Origin: Pseudomonas syringae
GTDB taxonomy: Bacteria > Pseudomonadota > Gammaproteobacteria > Pseudomonadales > Pseudomonadaceae
Length of the DNA stretch: 64,000 nucleotides
Reading direction: 5' to 3'
Assembly (NCBI RefSeq): GCF_023278085.1
Contig: NZ_CP066265.1
Span: 2,200,501-2,264,500 of the forward strand
In this document: piece after piece, positions 1 to 8,575 of the stretch
Numbering within the stretch: position 1 is the stretch's first letter
Layout of the letters: each line of letters begins with the position of its first letter
The notes under the pieces: model-generated
Databases searched by the model: none
Seen by the model: the letters and a program-made list of their open reading frames with translations, nothing else
What the model was told of the DNA's origin: nothing
Made by a program: the position numbers and the translations under genes

Positions 1-404
1 GCAATGCTCAGCGCCAGCCGATCGACCCACGTATCACGTTTCACCGCCGCCAGGACGCCCAGCGGAATGGCGATCAGCAGCGCGATGCTCAGGGCCATGG
101 CACCCAGCCCGAGGGTGATCGACAGGCGCGAAGCGATCAGGTTGTAAACCGACTCCTGAAAGAAGAACGAATCGCCCAGATCGAGGCGCACCACGTCGGA
201 CAGCCACTCGAAATACTGGGTGACCAGCGGTTTGTTGAGGCCGTACTGCACACGAATCTGTTCGATCTGCTCGCTGCTGGCTTCCGGTCCGCCAATGGCG
301 GTGGCCAGGTCGCCGGACAGGTGCAGCAGGGAAAAGCTGATCACCGATACGGTAATCGCTACGCACAGGGCGATGCCCAGGCGGCGCAAGAGAAATCCGA
401 ACAT
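1..404 (-). CDS. ABC transporter permease, DppB/OppB type (C-terminus beyond window)
   Basis: Inner-membrane permease of a peptide/nickel-type ABC importer. The visible first ~134 residues begin MFGFLLRRLGIAL and carry one N-terminal membrane segment (about residues 8-27), then the periplasmic stretch with the SLLHLSGD and YGLNKP motifs usual in the DppB family, then the start of the permease core. The start at 404 matches the family's usual N-terminus. It lies 101 nt downstream of the solute-binding protein gene on the same strand, as expected for a binding protein-permease operon. The other permease and the ATPases would lie to the left of the window. Substrate cannot be told from sequence; peptides are only the family default. 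Confidence 0.9.
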   Translation of the reverse strand, partial: MFGFLLRRLGIALCVAITVSVISFSLLHLSGDLATAIGGPEASSEQIEQIRVQYGLNKPLVTQYFEWLSDVVRLDLGDSFFFQESVYNLIASRLSITLGLGAMALSIALLIAIPLGVLAAVKRDTWVDRLALSI

Positions 405-505
405 GGCAAGCGACCTTGTGTTCGAGGGGTAGCGGGTTGGCGGCCGCTGCCGTGAGGCACAACGCGTGCCTCGCAGCAGGTGTCACCGATTGACGTCGCG
501 AACAG

Positions 506-2026
506 CTATTTCCAGCTCGACAGCACGAAGCGCGGCAATTCGTCCGGATAAGGCTTGAAGTTCAGGTCCGAGACATAGGCGTAGTTCATCGAGTAGTTGA
601 ACAGCGGCGCCCAGTACGCCTGCTCGCTGATGCGCTGCAATGCCTTACGGTAATTGTCCTTGCGCACCTGCGGGTCCAGCGCGTTGTCGGCGGTCTGCAG
701 CCAGCTCTGGACTTGCGGGTCCTTGATGTTGTCGTCCGGGTTGCCCTTGAACCAGGTGCCAGCCGACGCCGAAGTGTCGAGGATCGAGAACGAGCCCCAG
801 GCCTGGAATGACATCGGCACCTTGCCGCCGCGTTGCTGGTCGCGCAGGGCGGCGTACTTCAGGTAACGCAGCTTGGCGTTGATACCCACGGCGCGCAGGT
901 TGCCGATGATCGCTTCCACATAATCGCGGTCTCGATAGGCGAAGATTTCAGTTTCGAAGCCGTTCGGGTAACCGGCTTCGGTCAGCAGCGCCTTGGCCTT
1001 GGCCGGGTCGTAGTTGTAGACCGTGGCGGCGCTGGTGTCACAGCCGAACTGGCCGGGGTAGCAGGCGACTTGCAGCGGCTTGCTTTCGCCGCCGACCAGC
1101 TGCGAGGCGAGGCCATCGCGGTTGATTGCGTAATTGATCGCCTGACGCACTTTCAGGTGTTTCATCGGCGAATCGGCGCTGGAGGTGCCGCGCGCATCGA
1201 GAATCAGAAAACCGATACGCATGGTCGCGCCGCTGGTCACCACCAGATTGGGCATGGCCTTGAGGTTTTCCGCCTGATCCGGAGCGACGCGCCAGGTCCA
1301 GTCGATGCCACCGGTCATCAACTCGGCCAGCCGCGTTTCAGCATCGGCGATGACCCGGAAGGTGATGTGGCTGATCTTCGGCTGGCCCTGCGGGCTGTCT
1401 TTGAAGTAGTCCGGGTTTTTGTCCATCTTCACGCCTTCACCCGAGGCGATGGCCGTGACCTTGTAAGGCCCGGTGCCAATCGGCTTGCGACTGAATCCGG
1501 CCATGCCGACTTGTTCGAAATACTTTTTCGGAAACATCGGGACAGCGTTGGACAGGTATTCCAGCGCCGGCGGGAAGGGCTTTTTCAGGTGCAGGCGGAC
1601 GCTGTAGTCACCGAGCTTTTCGGCGCTCTTGATCCAGTCGACGTTTTGCACGGTGACCACCTTGGACTCGGGCGACACCACGTAATTGAGGGTGAACACC
1701 ACGTCATCGGCAGTGAACGGGTCGCCATTGTGAAACTTCACGCCCTCGCGCAGCTGGAAGTCGATGGTGGTGTCGTCGACCTGCTTCCAACTGGTGGCGA
1801 GCATGGGTTCGTACTGGCCGTTGTCAGGGTTGCGATAGACCAGGTTGTCCCAGATCAGGCGACCGAGAATCACGCCTTCGCGCAAATCGTTGTGATAGGG
1901 GCTGATGTTTTCCGGCTCGCTGTCGGAGGCGTAGACCAGCGTGTCATCGGCCTTGCCGGCCAGGGCGGAAAAACTGCTGAACAGGCTCAACAGCGCGATG
2001 CTGCGAGCGAAACCCTTGATTCCCAT
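506..2026 (-). CDS. ABC transporter solute-binding protein, family 5 (DppA/OppA-like)
   Basis: Periplasmic binding protein of about 506 residues feeding the downstream permease. I chose the ATG at 2026 (MGIKGFARS) because it is followed directly by a hydrophobic signal peptide ending near ALA-GKADD and preceded by GGAG; an in-frame upstream start would put seven polar residues before it. Typical SBP_bac_5 features are the LVYASDSEPENISPYH beginning, FHNGDPFTADDVVFTL near residue 100 and the PMKHLKVRQAINYAINRD region near 280. The ligand is unknown. The divergent LysR gene at 2233 probably controls the operon from the shared 206-bp region. Confidence 0.93.
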   Translation of the reverse strand: MGIKGFARSIALLSLFSSFSALAGKADDTLVYASDSEPENISPYHNDLREGVILGRLIWDNLVYRNPDNGQYEPMLATSWKQVDDTTIDFQLREGVKFHNGDPFTADDVVFTLNYVVSPESKVVTVQNVDWIKSAEKLGDYSVRLHLKKPFPPALEYLSNAVPMFPKKYFEQVGMAGFSRKPIGTGPYKVTAIASGEGVKMDKNPDYFKDSPQGQPKISHITFRVIADAETRLAELMTGGIDWTWRVAPDQAENLKAMPNLVVTSGATMRIGFLILDARGTSSADSPMKHLKVRQAINYAINRDGLASQLVGGESKPLQVACYPGQFGCDTSAATVYNYDPAKAKALLTEAGYPNGFETEIFAYRDRDYVEAIIGNLRAVGINAKLRYLKYAALRDQQRGGKVPMSFQAWGSFSILDTSASAGTWFKGNPDDNIKDPQVQSWLQTADNALDPQVRKDNYRKALQRISEQAYWAPLFNYSMNYAYVSDLNFKPYPDELPRFVLSSWK

Positions 2027-2232
2027 GCCGTCGTCTCCAAAAGGCAAAGTGGATGTATCAAAGGGCAGTGGGTCGCAAATGCGAGAAGAGGGGAGTCACG
2101 AGGCCGCAGTGTTCTTTTGATTGGGTGCTTTTGATGAGTTGCGCCTCGACACGACTCTAGGCAAAGCGTATCAATGCCACAAGCACAATATTTCGAACCT
2201 TTGATTGCCGAAAAGGCAACGCAGGAGCCTTG
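2027..2232. promoter_or_regulatory. Divergent promoter region between ABC operon and LysR gene
   Basis: This 206-bp gap separates two divergently transcribed genes, the usual place for a LysR protein to bind and control both itself and its target. It is AT-richer than its surroundings around 2160-2220. I could not fix a convincing -35/-10 pair or a clear T-N11-A dyad by eye. An AGGAG ribosome binding site at 2223-2227 serves the LysR gene. Confidence 0.5.
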
Positions 2233-3141
2233 ATGCAACTCTATGGCGTACAGTCCACCGCCTTGCGCTACTTCCTCGAAGTGGCGCGTTGCGGATCGAT
2301 CAGCGAGGCCTCGATTCGGCTCAACGTTGCGTCGTCGGCGGTCAGTCGGCAGATCAGCAAGCTGGAGCGGGAGCTGGATGCGCTGCTGTTCGAGCGCCAG
2401 GCCAGAGGCATGATGCTTAGCGAGGCGGGCATTCGGTTGGCGGCCTATGCGCGCAAATCCCAGTTGGAGGCCGAGCAGGTGGTGCTGGAGATTACCGAGC
2501 TGCAAGGCCTGCAGCGCGGCAATGTGCGCCTCGCCTGCTCGGAAGGTTTCGCGCTGGATTTCCTGCCGCAGTGCATCGCGCGGTTTCGGCAGGTTTACCA
2601 GGGCATTCATTTCTCGATGGAAGTCTGCGCCCCGGCCCAGGCCACTGAACGGGTGCGCTCGGGCGATGCGGACCTGTGCCTGACGTTCAGCCTGACGCCG
2701 CAGAACGAAATCAAGGTCGAGCACATTCACAGCGGCGCCATCTGTGCGGTGGTCAGCCACAATCATCCGCTGGCCTCGCGCAAGGAGGTCGCCCTGGCCG
2801 AGTTACAGCCTTACGCCATCGCCCTGACCAACACCGACACAACGCTGCGCCAGTTGTTCGATATCTGCTGCGGCGTGCAGGGCCTGATGTTCGACCCGGT
2901 GCTGACCAGCAATTACATCGGCGCGCTGCTGAGATTCGTCAGCGAGGAGGGGGGTATCAGCCTGTCCAGCGAAATGACCCTCGACAAGCGGATGCATGAA
3001 AAGCAGCTCAAAGCCCTGCCGATCAGCGACGAAGGCATGAAAGCGCGGCGCATCGAACTGCAAAGCATGGCCGGGCGCAACCTGCCTGCGGCCGTTGCGG
3101 CGTTTCGGGATTTTCTGATCGAAGAGTTGGCAAAGACCTGA
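2233..3141 (+). CDS. LysR-family transcriptional regulator
   Basis: DNA-binding regulator of 302 residues. The N-terminal winged helix-turn-helix spans about residues 5-65 (YFLEVARCGSISEAS, then SSAVSRQISKLERELDALLFER), and the effector-binding domain follows from about residue 92. The ATG at 2233 lies six bases after AGGAG (2223-2227); a TTG immediately before it is ignored. It is transcribed away from the peptide-type ABC operon and is the obvious candidate regulator of it. The inducer is not known. The C-terminal helices (MAGRNLPAAVAAFRDFL) are complete, so the gene is intact. Confidence 0.92.
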   Translation: MQLYGVQSTALRYFLEVARCGSISEASIRLNVASSAVSRQISKLERELDALLFERQARGMMLSEAGIRLAAYARKSQLEAEQVVLEITELQGLQRGNVRLACSEGFALDFLPQCIARFRQVYQGIHFSMEVCAPAQATERVRSGDADLCLTFSLTPQNEIKVEHIHSGAICAVVSHNHPLASRKEVALAELQPYAIALTNTDTTLRQLFDICCGVQGLMFDPVLTSNYIGALLRFVSEEGGISLSSEMTLDKRMHEKQLKALPISDEGMKARRIELQSMAGRNLPAAVAAFRDFLIEELAKT

Positions 3142-3222
3142 AACGTTACTGATTTGTCGTCGCGTCCGTTCGTTTATAAAGGCCGCGTTGTACGTCGGCT
3201 TGATAGTGTCTGGAATTATGAT

Positions 3223-3235
3223 GTTATAGTGTAAC
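3223..3235 (+). promoter_or_regulatory. Candidate Zur box upstream of folE2
   Basis: The sequence GTTATAGTGTAAC is a 13-bp dyad with five of six half-site positions matching, and it resembles the proteobacterial Zur operator core (GTTATA-N-TATAAC type). It sits in an AT-rich patch 89 bp before the chosen folE2 start. FolE2 replaces the zinc enzyme FolE under zinc shortage and is a known Zur target in several bacteria, so repression by Zur-Zn is the natural reading. The motif match is seen directly; the regulator is inferred. Confidence 0.65.
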
Positions 3236-3323
3236 GAATTAGCGGTTGCACGCGTTGCGTTACCAGGCCGCCAACATCATGCTTCGCCCCGTGGCGAGGT
3301 TCGCCAGCGAGACCACCGACACC

Positions 3324-4229
3324 ATGAACAACCCCCTCCCAGACGTTGCCCTGACGGAAGTTTCTTCGGCCCTGGTTTCACTTGACTGGGTTGGCATGCA
3401 AGGCGTCGAAGTGCCACTGATGCTCTGTGAACCGGGTGCCACACATCCGGTTCATGCCTACGCGGACCTGCAGGTCGATCTGGCCGATCCCGGCGTCAAG
3501 GGCATCCACATGTCGCGGCTGTATCGGCTGCTCGACGGTTTTGCCGAGCATCAGGTGCTCACGCCCGACACCTTGTCGGCGCTGCTGGAGGCAATGGTCG
3601 AGAGCCACGTCGATTGCCATTCCAGCGCCGCGCGCATCACGCTGGCGTTCAATCTGCTGTGCCGCCGGCCGGCGCTGGTCACCGAAGGGCTGAGCGGCTG
3701 GAAATCCTATCCGGTAACGCTTGCGGCCACTTGGCGAGCGGGGCGTTTGTGCCTCGACGTTGCAGCAGATATCACCTACTCGTCCACTTGCCCGTGTTCG
3801 GCTGCGCTGTCCCGACAACTGCTGGAAGAAGCCTTTGCCGCACGTTTCGGCCGGCAGTCGTTTGTCGACCCGATGCAGGTCGCGGCCTGGCTGCGGGACA
3901 ACGCCTCTCATGCCACGCCGCACAGCCAGCGCAGCGTCGCAACGGTGCAGGTGCGGGTGGCGGAACACGCCAGCGAGCTGGGCCTGATGGCGTTGATCGA
4001 TGCGGTCGAGCAAGCACTGGGCACACCGGTGCAGACCGCCGTCAAGCGTGCTGACGAACAAGCTTTCGCCCGGCTCAACGGGCAGAACCTGATGTACGTC
4101 GAAGACGCCGCACGCAAGATCCAGCAGGCGCTTGAGGGGCGATACGCAGCTTCAAGCGTCAGCGTGCGTCACTTCGAAAGCCTGCATCCTCATGATGCAG
4201 CGGCGCAGACTTCCAACTACCTGTCCTGA
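3324..4229 (+). CDS. folE2: GTP cyclohydrolase FolE2 (zinc-independent)
   Basis: Type IB GTP cyclohydrolase I, which converts GTP to 7,8-dihydroneopterin for folate synthesis. Unlike FolE it does not need zinc, so it is the backup enzyme under zinc starvation. The protein is about 301 residues from the ATG at 3324 (MNNPLPDVAL), close to the family length. Signature segments are GVKGIHMSRLYRLL near residue 60 and STCPCSAALSRQL near 160, which holds the conserved active-site cysteine. A TTG at 3246 and an ATG at 3279 would extend the N-terminus and cannot be fully excluded. A candidate Zur box lies upstream. The next gene follows after 11 bp, indicating an operon. Confidence 0.93.
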   Translation: MNNPLPDVALTEVSSALVSLDWVGMQGVEVPLMLCEPGATHPVHAYADLQVDLADPGVKGIHMSRLYRLLDGFAEHQVLTPDTLSALLEAMVESHVDCHSSAARITLAFNLLCRRPALVTEGLSGWKSYPVTLAATWRAGRLCLDVAADITYSSTCPCSAALSRQLLEEAFAARFGRQSFVDPMQVAAWLRDNASHATPHSQRSVATVQVRVAEHASELGLMALIDAVEQALGTPVQTAVKRADEQAFARLNGQNLMYVEDAARKIQQALEGRYAASSVSVRHFESLHPHDAAAQTSNYLS

Positions 4230-4240
4230 GGCTTCCTACC

Positions 4241-4801
4241 GTGATCCGTAAAAATCCGTCCGGCCATCTGCCGGTCATTGCCGAGTCCGCTTACATCGAC
4301 AGCACTGCGATCATCTGCGGCAAGGTGATCATCAAGGACAACGTGTTTGTCGGTCCCTATGCTGTCATCCGCGCTGACGAAGTCGATGCCAGCGGCGATA
4401 TGGAGCCGATTGTCATCGGTGCCAATTCCAATATTCAGGACGGTGTGGTCATCCACTCCAAATCCGGCGCTGCAGTGACCATCGGCGAGTTCACCTCGAT
4501 TGCTCATCGTTCTATCGTGCACGGACCTTGCATGGTCGGTGATCACGTGTTCATCGGCTTCAACAGTGTGGTGTTCAACTGCACAGTCGGTAACGGCAGC
4601 GTAGTGCGCCACAACTCGGTGGTCGATGGCCGCGATTTGCCGGAGAACTTTTACGTGCCGTCCACGACCCGGATCGGCCCCAACACGGATCTCTCGCAGT
4701 TTCCGCCGGTGAGCATTTCGGCTTCGGAATTTTCCGAAGACGTGGCGCACACCAACATTGATCTGGTGCGCGGCTACAAGGCACTGCAGAACGAGTTTTG
4801 A
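4241..4801 (+). CDS. Gamma-carbonic-anhydrase-like left-handed beta-helix protein
   Basis: A 186-residue protein of the gamma-carbonic anhydrase/hexapeptide-repeat family, starting with GTG at 4241. Repeats of the form (I/V)-G-x-x-x-x run from about residue 20 to 125. Three histidines in the expected positions (in NIQDGVVIH, SIAH and SIVH) could bind the metal at the trimer interface. It is 11 bp downstream of folE2, so both probably respond to the Zur box. Gamma-CA paralogues have been noted in zinc-starvation loci of other proteobacteria, where they may work with another metal or in metal handling. Actual carbonic anhydrase activity is uncertain. Confidence 0.85.
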   Translation: MIRKNPSGHLPVIAESAYIDSTAIICGKVIIKDNVFVGPYAVIRADEVDASGDMEPIVIGANSNIQDGVVIHSKSGAAVTIGEFTSIAHRSIVHGPCMVGDHVFIGFNSVVFNCTVGNGSVVRHNSVVDGRDLPENFYVPSTTRIGPNTDLSQFPPVSISASEFSEDVAHTNIDLVRGYKALQNEF

Positions 4802-4979
4802 AGCGCTGCGCGCAAGCGGCCAGCGGCCAGTTACAAGCTGCAAGCTACAAGCTACAAGCTACAAGCTACAAGCTAGAGGCTAAAAGCTTGAAGCTTTCCA
4901 CTTGCAGCTTGCATCTTGCAGCTAATGGCTTGCCGCTACGAGCCATTAGCCCCCCTCCATCACGGACCTTGGACTTTTC
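4802..4979. repeat. Heptamer tandem repeat (4833-4895) and hairpin (4921-4950)
   Basis: Nine back-to-back 7-bp units of the form ACAAGCT fill 4833-4895; the first six are nearly perfect and the last three decay. An 11-bp segment CAAGCTGCAAG (4834-4844) has its perfect reverse complement at 4901-4911, so the stretch can fold. A separate perfect 10-bp stem with a 10-nt loop (GCTAATGGCT / AGCCATTAGC) occupies 4921-4950 and may end the folE2 transcript, although no T-run follows. A related repeat occurs between glnT and glxB. Confidence 0.8.
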
Positions 4980-6146
4980 ATGACAACAGCTGTTCACCCC
5001 CCTCGAGCGCCGGCATCCCGGCTTCGCTCAATCGATGCTCTGCGCGGGCTGATTATTCTTTTCATGTTGCTGGACCATGTGCGGGAAACCTTTTTTCTGC
5101 ACCGTCAGGTGCTGGACCCCATGGACATCACTGCCACCGAGCCGGAGCTGTTCTTCAGCCGCACGCTGGCGCATTTGTGTGCGCCATTGTTCGTGCTGCT
5201 GACCGGGCTTTCCGCGTACCTCTACGGCGAGAAATACCAGGGCAGAAGCGACGTGTCGGCGTTCCTGCTCAAGCGCGGGCTGTTTCTGATCGCGCTGGAA
5301 TTCACCCTGGTGAGCTTCGCCTGGACCTTCGAGTTCCCGCCAACCGTCATCTACCTGCAAGTGATCTGGGCCATCGGCCTGAGCATGGTGGCGTTGTCGC
5401 TGATGGTGTTCCTGCCGCGCTGGGCGCTGGTGGTCATCGGTGTGGTGATCATTGCCGGACACAACCTGCTGGACACGCTGCATTTCGGCGTCGAGTCGGC
5501 CATGCACATCCCGTGGGCGATTCTGCATGATCGCGGCTGGATCGAGGTGTCGGACAACCTGCGTTTCCGTACCTCATACCCGCTGTTGCCGTGGATCGGC
5601 ATCATTGCGCTGGGCTACGCTGCCGGGCCGTGGTTTGTCTCCGGTTTCGATGCGGCAACGCGTCAGGCGAAACTCTGGACCTGGGGCCTGGGTGCGCTGG
5701 CGGGTTTCGTGATCCTGCGCATGATCAACGGCTACGGCGAAAAACCGTGGAGTGTTGGCGAGACCGGCCTGCAAACCGTCATGAGCTTTTTCAACATCAC
5801 CAAATACCCGCCATCGTTGCTGTTCATCAGCCTGACGCTGGGGATCGGCATGCTGATCCTGATCGGGTTCGAGCGCAGTCAGGAGAAAAGCTGGTTGCGG
5901 CCGTTGGTAGTACTCGGTTCAGCACCGATGTTTTTCTACCTGCTGCACCTGTACGTGCTGAAGATTCTGTACCTGATCGCTCTGGCCATCTGGGGTGCGA
6001 ATCAGGGCAAATACTTCGGCTTTGACCACATGTGGGGCGTCTGGCTGACCTCGGTGGTGCTGGCCGTGCTGCTGTTTCCGGCCGTGCGCTGGTTCGCTGC
6101 GCTCAAGGCTCGCCGCCGTGATATCAGCTGGTTGAAATACCTGTAA
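4980..6146 (+). CDS. DUF1624/HGSNAT-like multi-pass membrane protein
   Basis: Integral inner-membrane protein of 388 residues with about ten hydrophobic segments. The N-terminal signature SRLRSIDALRGLIILFMLLDH, with its conserved arginine and aspartate in the first membrane helix, is typical of the DUF1624 and heparan-alpha-glucosaminide acetyltransferase-like families. These are thought to move acyl groups across membranes, but no substrate is known here. The ATG at 4980 is the first plausible start. It stands alone between the repeat region and a convergent regulator gene. Confidence 0.85.
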   Translation: MTTAVHPPRAPASRLRSIDALRGLIILFMLLDHVRETFFLHRQVLDPMDITATEPELFFSRTLAHLCAPLFVLLTGLSAYLYGEKYQGRSDVSAFLLKRGLFLIALEFTLVSFAWTFEFPPTVIYLQVIWAIGLSMVALSLMVFLPRWALVVIGVVIIAGHNLLDTLHFGVESAMHIPWAILHDRGWIEVSDNLRFRTSYPLLPWIGIIALGYAAGPWFVSGFDAATRQAKLWTWGLGALAGFVILRMINGYGEKPWSVGETGLQTVMSFFNITKYPPSLLFISLTLGIGMLILIGFERSQEKSWLRPLVVLGSAPMFFYLLHLYVLKILYLIALAIWGANQGKYFGFDHMWGVWLTSVVLAVLLFPAVRWFAALKARRRDISWLKYL

Positions 6147-6155
6147 CTGCTGTAC

Positions 6156-6183
6156 AGGCGGCATGCCGACAGGTGTGCCGCCT
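6156..6183. terminator. Hairpin between convergent genes
   Basis: An 8-bp perfect stem AGGCGGCA / TGCCGCCT with a 12-nt loop lies in the 48-bp gap between the DUF1624 gene and the convergent XRE-cupin gene. It could stop transcription from either side, but it lacks a clear T-run. Confidence 0.5.
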
Positions 6184-6194
6184 CCTGCCTGATT

Positions 6195-6800
6195 TCAATC
6201 CCCTTGCGCACCATAGTTCATGATCGACAGCAGCTTGATCGGCACTTGCACCAGTTGCTCGGGGCCGTGGGGGATATCGCCGTCGAAGGTCAGGCTGTCA
6301 CCGGCTTGCATCGGGTACAGCTGGTTGCCGTGACGGTAGATCAGCTCGCCTTCCAGCAGGTGCAGAAACTCGGTGCCGGGGTGCGAGAAGGTCGGAAACT
6401 CTTCGCTGGCATCATCCATGGTCACCATGTACGCCTCGAAACTCTTCTTCGGCCCACGGGTATGGTTGAGCAGGTGATAGGTATGACCTTTCTCCGTACC
6501 ACGCCTGACCACCTCCAGCCCTTCATCGGCCTTGACCAGTAGCGCACTGCTGCCTTGCTGATCGTACTGACTGAACAGCTTGGACATCGGCATGCCCAGC
6601 ACGTCGCACAGGCGGCTGAGGTTGTCGAGGCTGGTCGAGACCTGTGCGTTCTCGATCTTGCTCAACATGCCCTGACTGATACCGGCGATACGCGCGACAT
6701 CGGCGAGTTTCAATTCCTGCGCCTGGCGCTGGCGCTTGATCTGAATGCCCAGGTATTGCTCAAGCTTCAACTTGGGATGCGGTTCGTTCGGCGTATTCAT
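6195..6800 (-). CDS. XRE-family regulator with cupin sensor domain
   Basis: A 201-residue regulator. Residues about 14-70 form a lambda-type helix-turn-helix (LADVARIAGISQGMLSKIEN), and residues about 120-190 form a cupin (HPGTEFLHLLEGELIYRHG). This architecture is typical of regulators of polyamine or amine and amino-acid use. I chose the ATG at 6800 (MNTPNEPHP) over an in-frame one eight codons earlier. The gene is divergent from glnT across a 301-bp region, so it is the likely local regulator of the glnT-glxBCD operon. The cupin ligand is unknown. Confidence 0.9.
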   Translation of the reverse strand: MNTPNEPHPKLKLEQYLGIQIKRQRQAQELKLADVARIAGISQGMLSKIENAQVSTSLDNLSRLCDVLGMPMSKLFSQYDQQGSSALLVKADEGLEVVRRGTEKGHTYHLLNHTRGPKKSFEAYMVTMDDASEEFPTFSHPGTEFLHLLEGELIYRHGNQLYPMQAGDSLTFDGDIPHGPEQLVQVPIKLLSIMNYGAQGD

Positions 6801-6982
6801 CGGCTGTGCACAGTTTCCGTTCAATAATTTTTATTTCGCACTGGGAATGTGCGCGTTGAGCTGTCCGTGCTGATTCGGTTAATCGTTTATTCCCGCAGAG
6901 AAAACGAGTTTCCCACAAAAACAGGCCCTGCAAACAGCAGGATTGCGCCCTTTGCGCATTTCAGCGTGCCTGGCATACCCGG

Positions 6983-7000
6983 TTGGCAAGGGCTTTGCAT
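6983..7000 (+). promoter_or_regulatory. Sigma-54 (RpoN) promoter of the glnT-glxBCD operon
   Basis: The sequence TTGGCAAGGGCTTTGCAT matches the -24/-12 consensus: GG at 6985-6986, GC at 6997-6998, exactly ten bases between them. Start of transcription would be near 7010, leaving a leader of about 90 nt before the glnT ATG at 7102. RpoN control suits a nitrogen-assimilation operon and implies an NtrC-like enhancer-binding protein. I saw no convincing NtrC site upstream. The rest of the 6801-7101 region holds nothing else I can support. Confidence 0.85.
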
Positions 7001-7101
7001 TCCTAAAGGGAAAGTAAATTTCCTGTTCGGAATATATCTCGTCAGGCAGTGAAACTGCGATTCCTCCCTGAAACGTTTTGCTTATGCCAGGAGACAAGCT
7101 C

Positions 7102-8436
7102 ATGTTGCCACCCGAAACACAGCGTCTGATCGAACAGCACGGCATCAAGTACGTGCTGGCTCAGTTCGTGGATATTCATGGCTCGTCGAAGACCAAATCA
7201 GTGCCTGTTTCCGGCCTGGAAATGGTGGCGGAAGCGGGCGCCGGTTTTGCCGGTTTCGCCATCTGCGGCATGGGCATGGAGCCTCACGGCCCTGACTTCA
7301 TGGCCAAGGGCGACCTGGCGTCACTGACGCCGGTGCCGTGGCAGCCTGGTTACGGGCGGGTGGTGTGCATCGGGCATGTGGAGGGCAAACCGTGGCCTTA
7401 CGACAGCCGGTATGTGTTGCAACAGCAGGTCGAGCGCCTCAGCCAGCGTGGCTGGACACTGAACACCGGCCTTGAGCCTGAATTCAGTCTGTTCAAGCGC
7501 GATGCCGCTGGCAGCCTGCAAATGGTCGACGCCAGCGACACCCTGGACAAGCCTTGCTACGACTATAAAGGCCTGTCGCGTTCCCGGGCATTTCTCGAAC
7601 GGCTGACCGAAGCCTTGCAGCCCGTGGGCTTCGACATTTATCAGATCGATCACGAAGACGCCAACGGCCAGTTCGAGATCAATTACACCTACAGCGATGC
7701 CATGGAGTCGGCCGACCGTTTCACCTTCTTCCGCATGGCTGCCGGTGAGATCGCCAATGACATGGGCATGATCTGCTCGTTCATGCCCAAGCCCGACCCC
7801 AAGCGAGCGGGTAACGGCATGCATTTCCATCTATCCATCGCCAGTGCCGGCAACAAGAACCTGTTCCACGACGCCAGCGATCCGAGCGGTATGGGGCTGT
7901 CGAAGATGGCCTACCACTTCGCCGCAGGCCTGCTGGCGCATGGCCCAGCGCTGTGTGCGTTCGCCGCGCCCACGGTCAATTCCTACAAGCGGCTGGTGGT
8001 CGGCAATTCACTGTCGGGGGCGACCTGGGCTCCGGCCTTCATCGCATTCGGCGCCAACAACCGCTCGGCGATGGTTCGCGTGCCTTATGGCCGCCTGGAA
8101 TTTCGCCTGCCGGACGCCGGTTGCAACCCGTATCTGGTCAGCGCCGCCATCATCGCCGCTGGGCTGGACGGCATCGACCGGCAACTGGAAATCGATCAGG
8201 TCTGCAACGAGAACCTTTACAAACTGAGCCTGGAAGAAATCGCTGCACGGGGCATCAAGACCCTGCCTCAGTCGCTCAAGGAAGCCTGTGATGCGCTGGA
8301 AGCCGATCGGTTGTTCGCCGAAGTGCTGGGCAACGAGATCGTTGGCGAATTCATCCGCCTCAAACGCATGGAGTGGGTGGAATACAGCCGCCACGTGAGC
8401 GACTGGGAAGTGAAGCGCTATATCGAGTTTTTTTAG
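7102..8436 (+). CDS. glnT: Type III glutamine synthetase GlnT / gamma-glutamylmethylamide synthetase family
   Basis: ATP-dependent ligase of 444 residues joining ammonia or a small amine to the gamma-carboxyl of glutamate. Characteristic segments are [12 protein letters not shown] (metal-binding glutamate), [26 protein letters not shown] and the ATP-site region [17 protein letters not shown] chose the ATG at 7102 (MLPPETQRL) because GGAG at 7090-7093 is correctly spaced; an upstream TTG at 7078 lacks a site. Its place next to glxBCD mirrors gmaS-mgsABC clusters, where the product is gamma-glutamylmethylamide, so methylamine or another amine is as likely a substrate as ammonia. Confidence 0.88.
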   Translation: MLPPETQRLIEQHGIKYVLAQFVDIHGSSKTKSVPVSGLEMVAEAGAGFAGFAICGMGMEPHGPDFMAKGDLASLTPVPWQPGYGRVVCIGHVEGKPWPYDSRYVLQQQVERLSQRGWTLNTGLEPEFSLFKRDAAGSLQMVDASDTLDKPCYDYKGLSRSRAFLERLTEALQPVGFDIYQIDHEDANGQFEINYTYSDAMESADRFTFFRMAAGEIANDMGMICSFMPKPDPKRAGNGMHFHLSIASAGNKNLFHDASDPSGMGLSKMAYHFAAGLLAHGPALCAFAAPTVNSYKRLVVGNSLSGATWAPAFIAFGANNRSAMVRVPYGRLEFRLPDAGCNPYLVSAAIIAAGLDGIDRQLEIDQVCNENLYKLSLEEIAARGIKTLPQSLKEACDALEADRLFAEVLGNEIVGEFIRLKRMEWVEYSRHVSDWEVKRYIEFF

Positions 8437-8448
8437 TGGAGCAGCTGC

Positions 8449-8550
8449 AAGTTTCAAGCTTCAAGCGGCAAGAAGAAGCTGGATTGCGGCGTATTTGATT
8501 TTTCTGTCTAGGCGGTTGGTTTTCAGCTTGCGGCTTGCAGCTTGAAACTT
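8449..8550. repeat. Long imperfect inverted repeat between glnT and glxB
   Basis: AAGTTTCAAGCT (8449-8460) and its perfect complement AGCTTGAAACTT (8539-8550) are the base of a longer imperfect stem. The inner arms, built from CAAGC/GCTTG words like those at 4833-4911, add roughly another ten pairs. The element fills most of the 139-bp gap within an otherwise tight operon, and could act as an mRNA stability or attenuation structure between glnT and glxB. Confidence 0.75.
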
Positions 8551-8575
8551 TCCGCTCCCGAACAAGGTGAGGCTT

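Noticed and set aside
833..2134. 433-codon frame opposite the peptide-binding protein gene
   Set aside because: Antisense shadow of a clearly recognisable SBP_bac_5 gene; high-GC codons keep the opposite frame open.
6930..6965. Possible NtrC site (TGCGC-CCTT-TGCGCA) upstream of glnT
   Set aside because: The match to GCACC-N5-GGTGC is poor; only the sigma-54 site itself is convincing.
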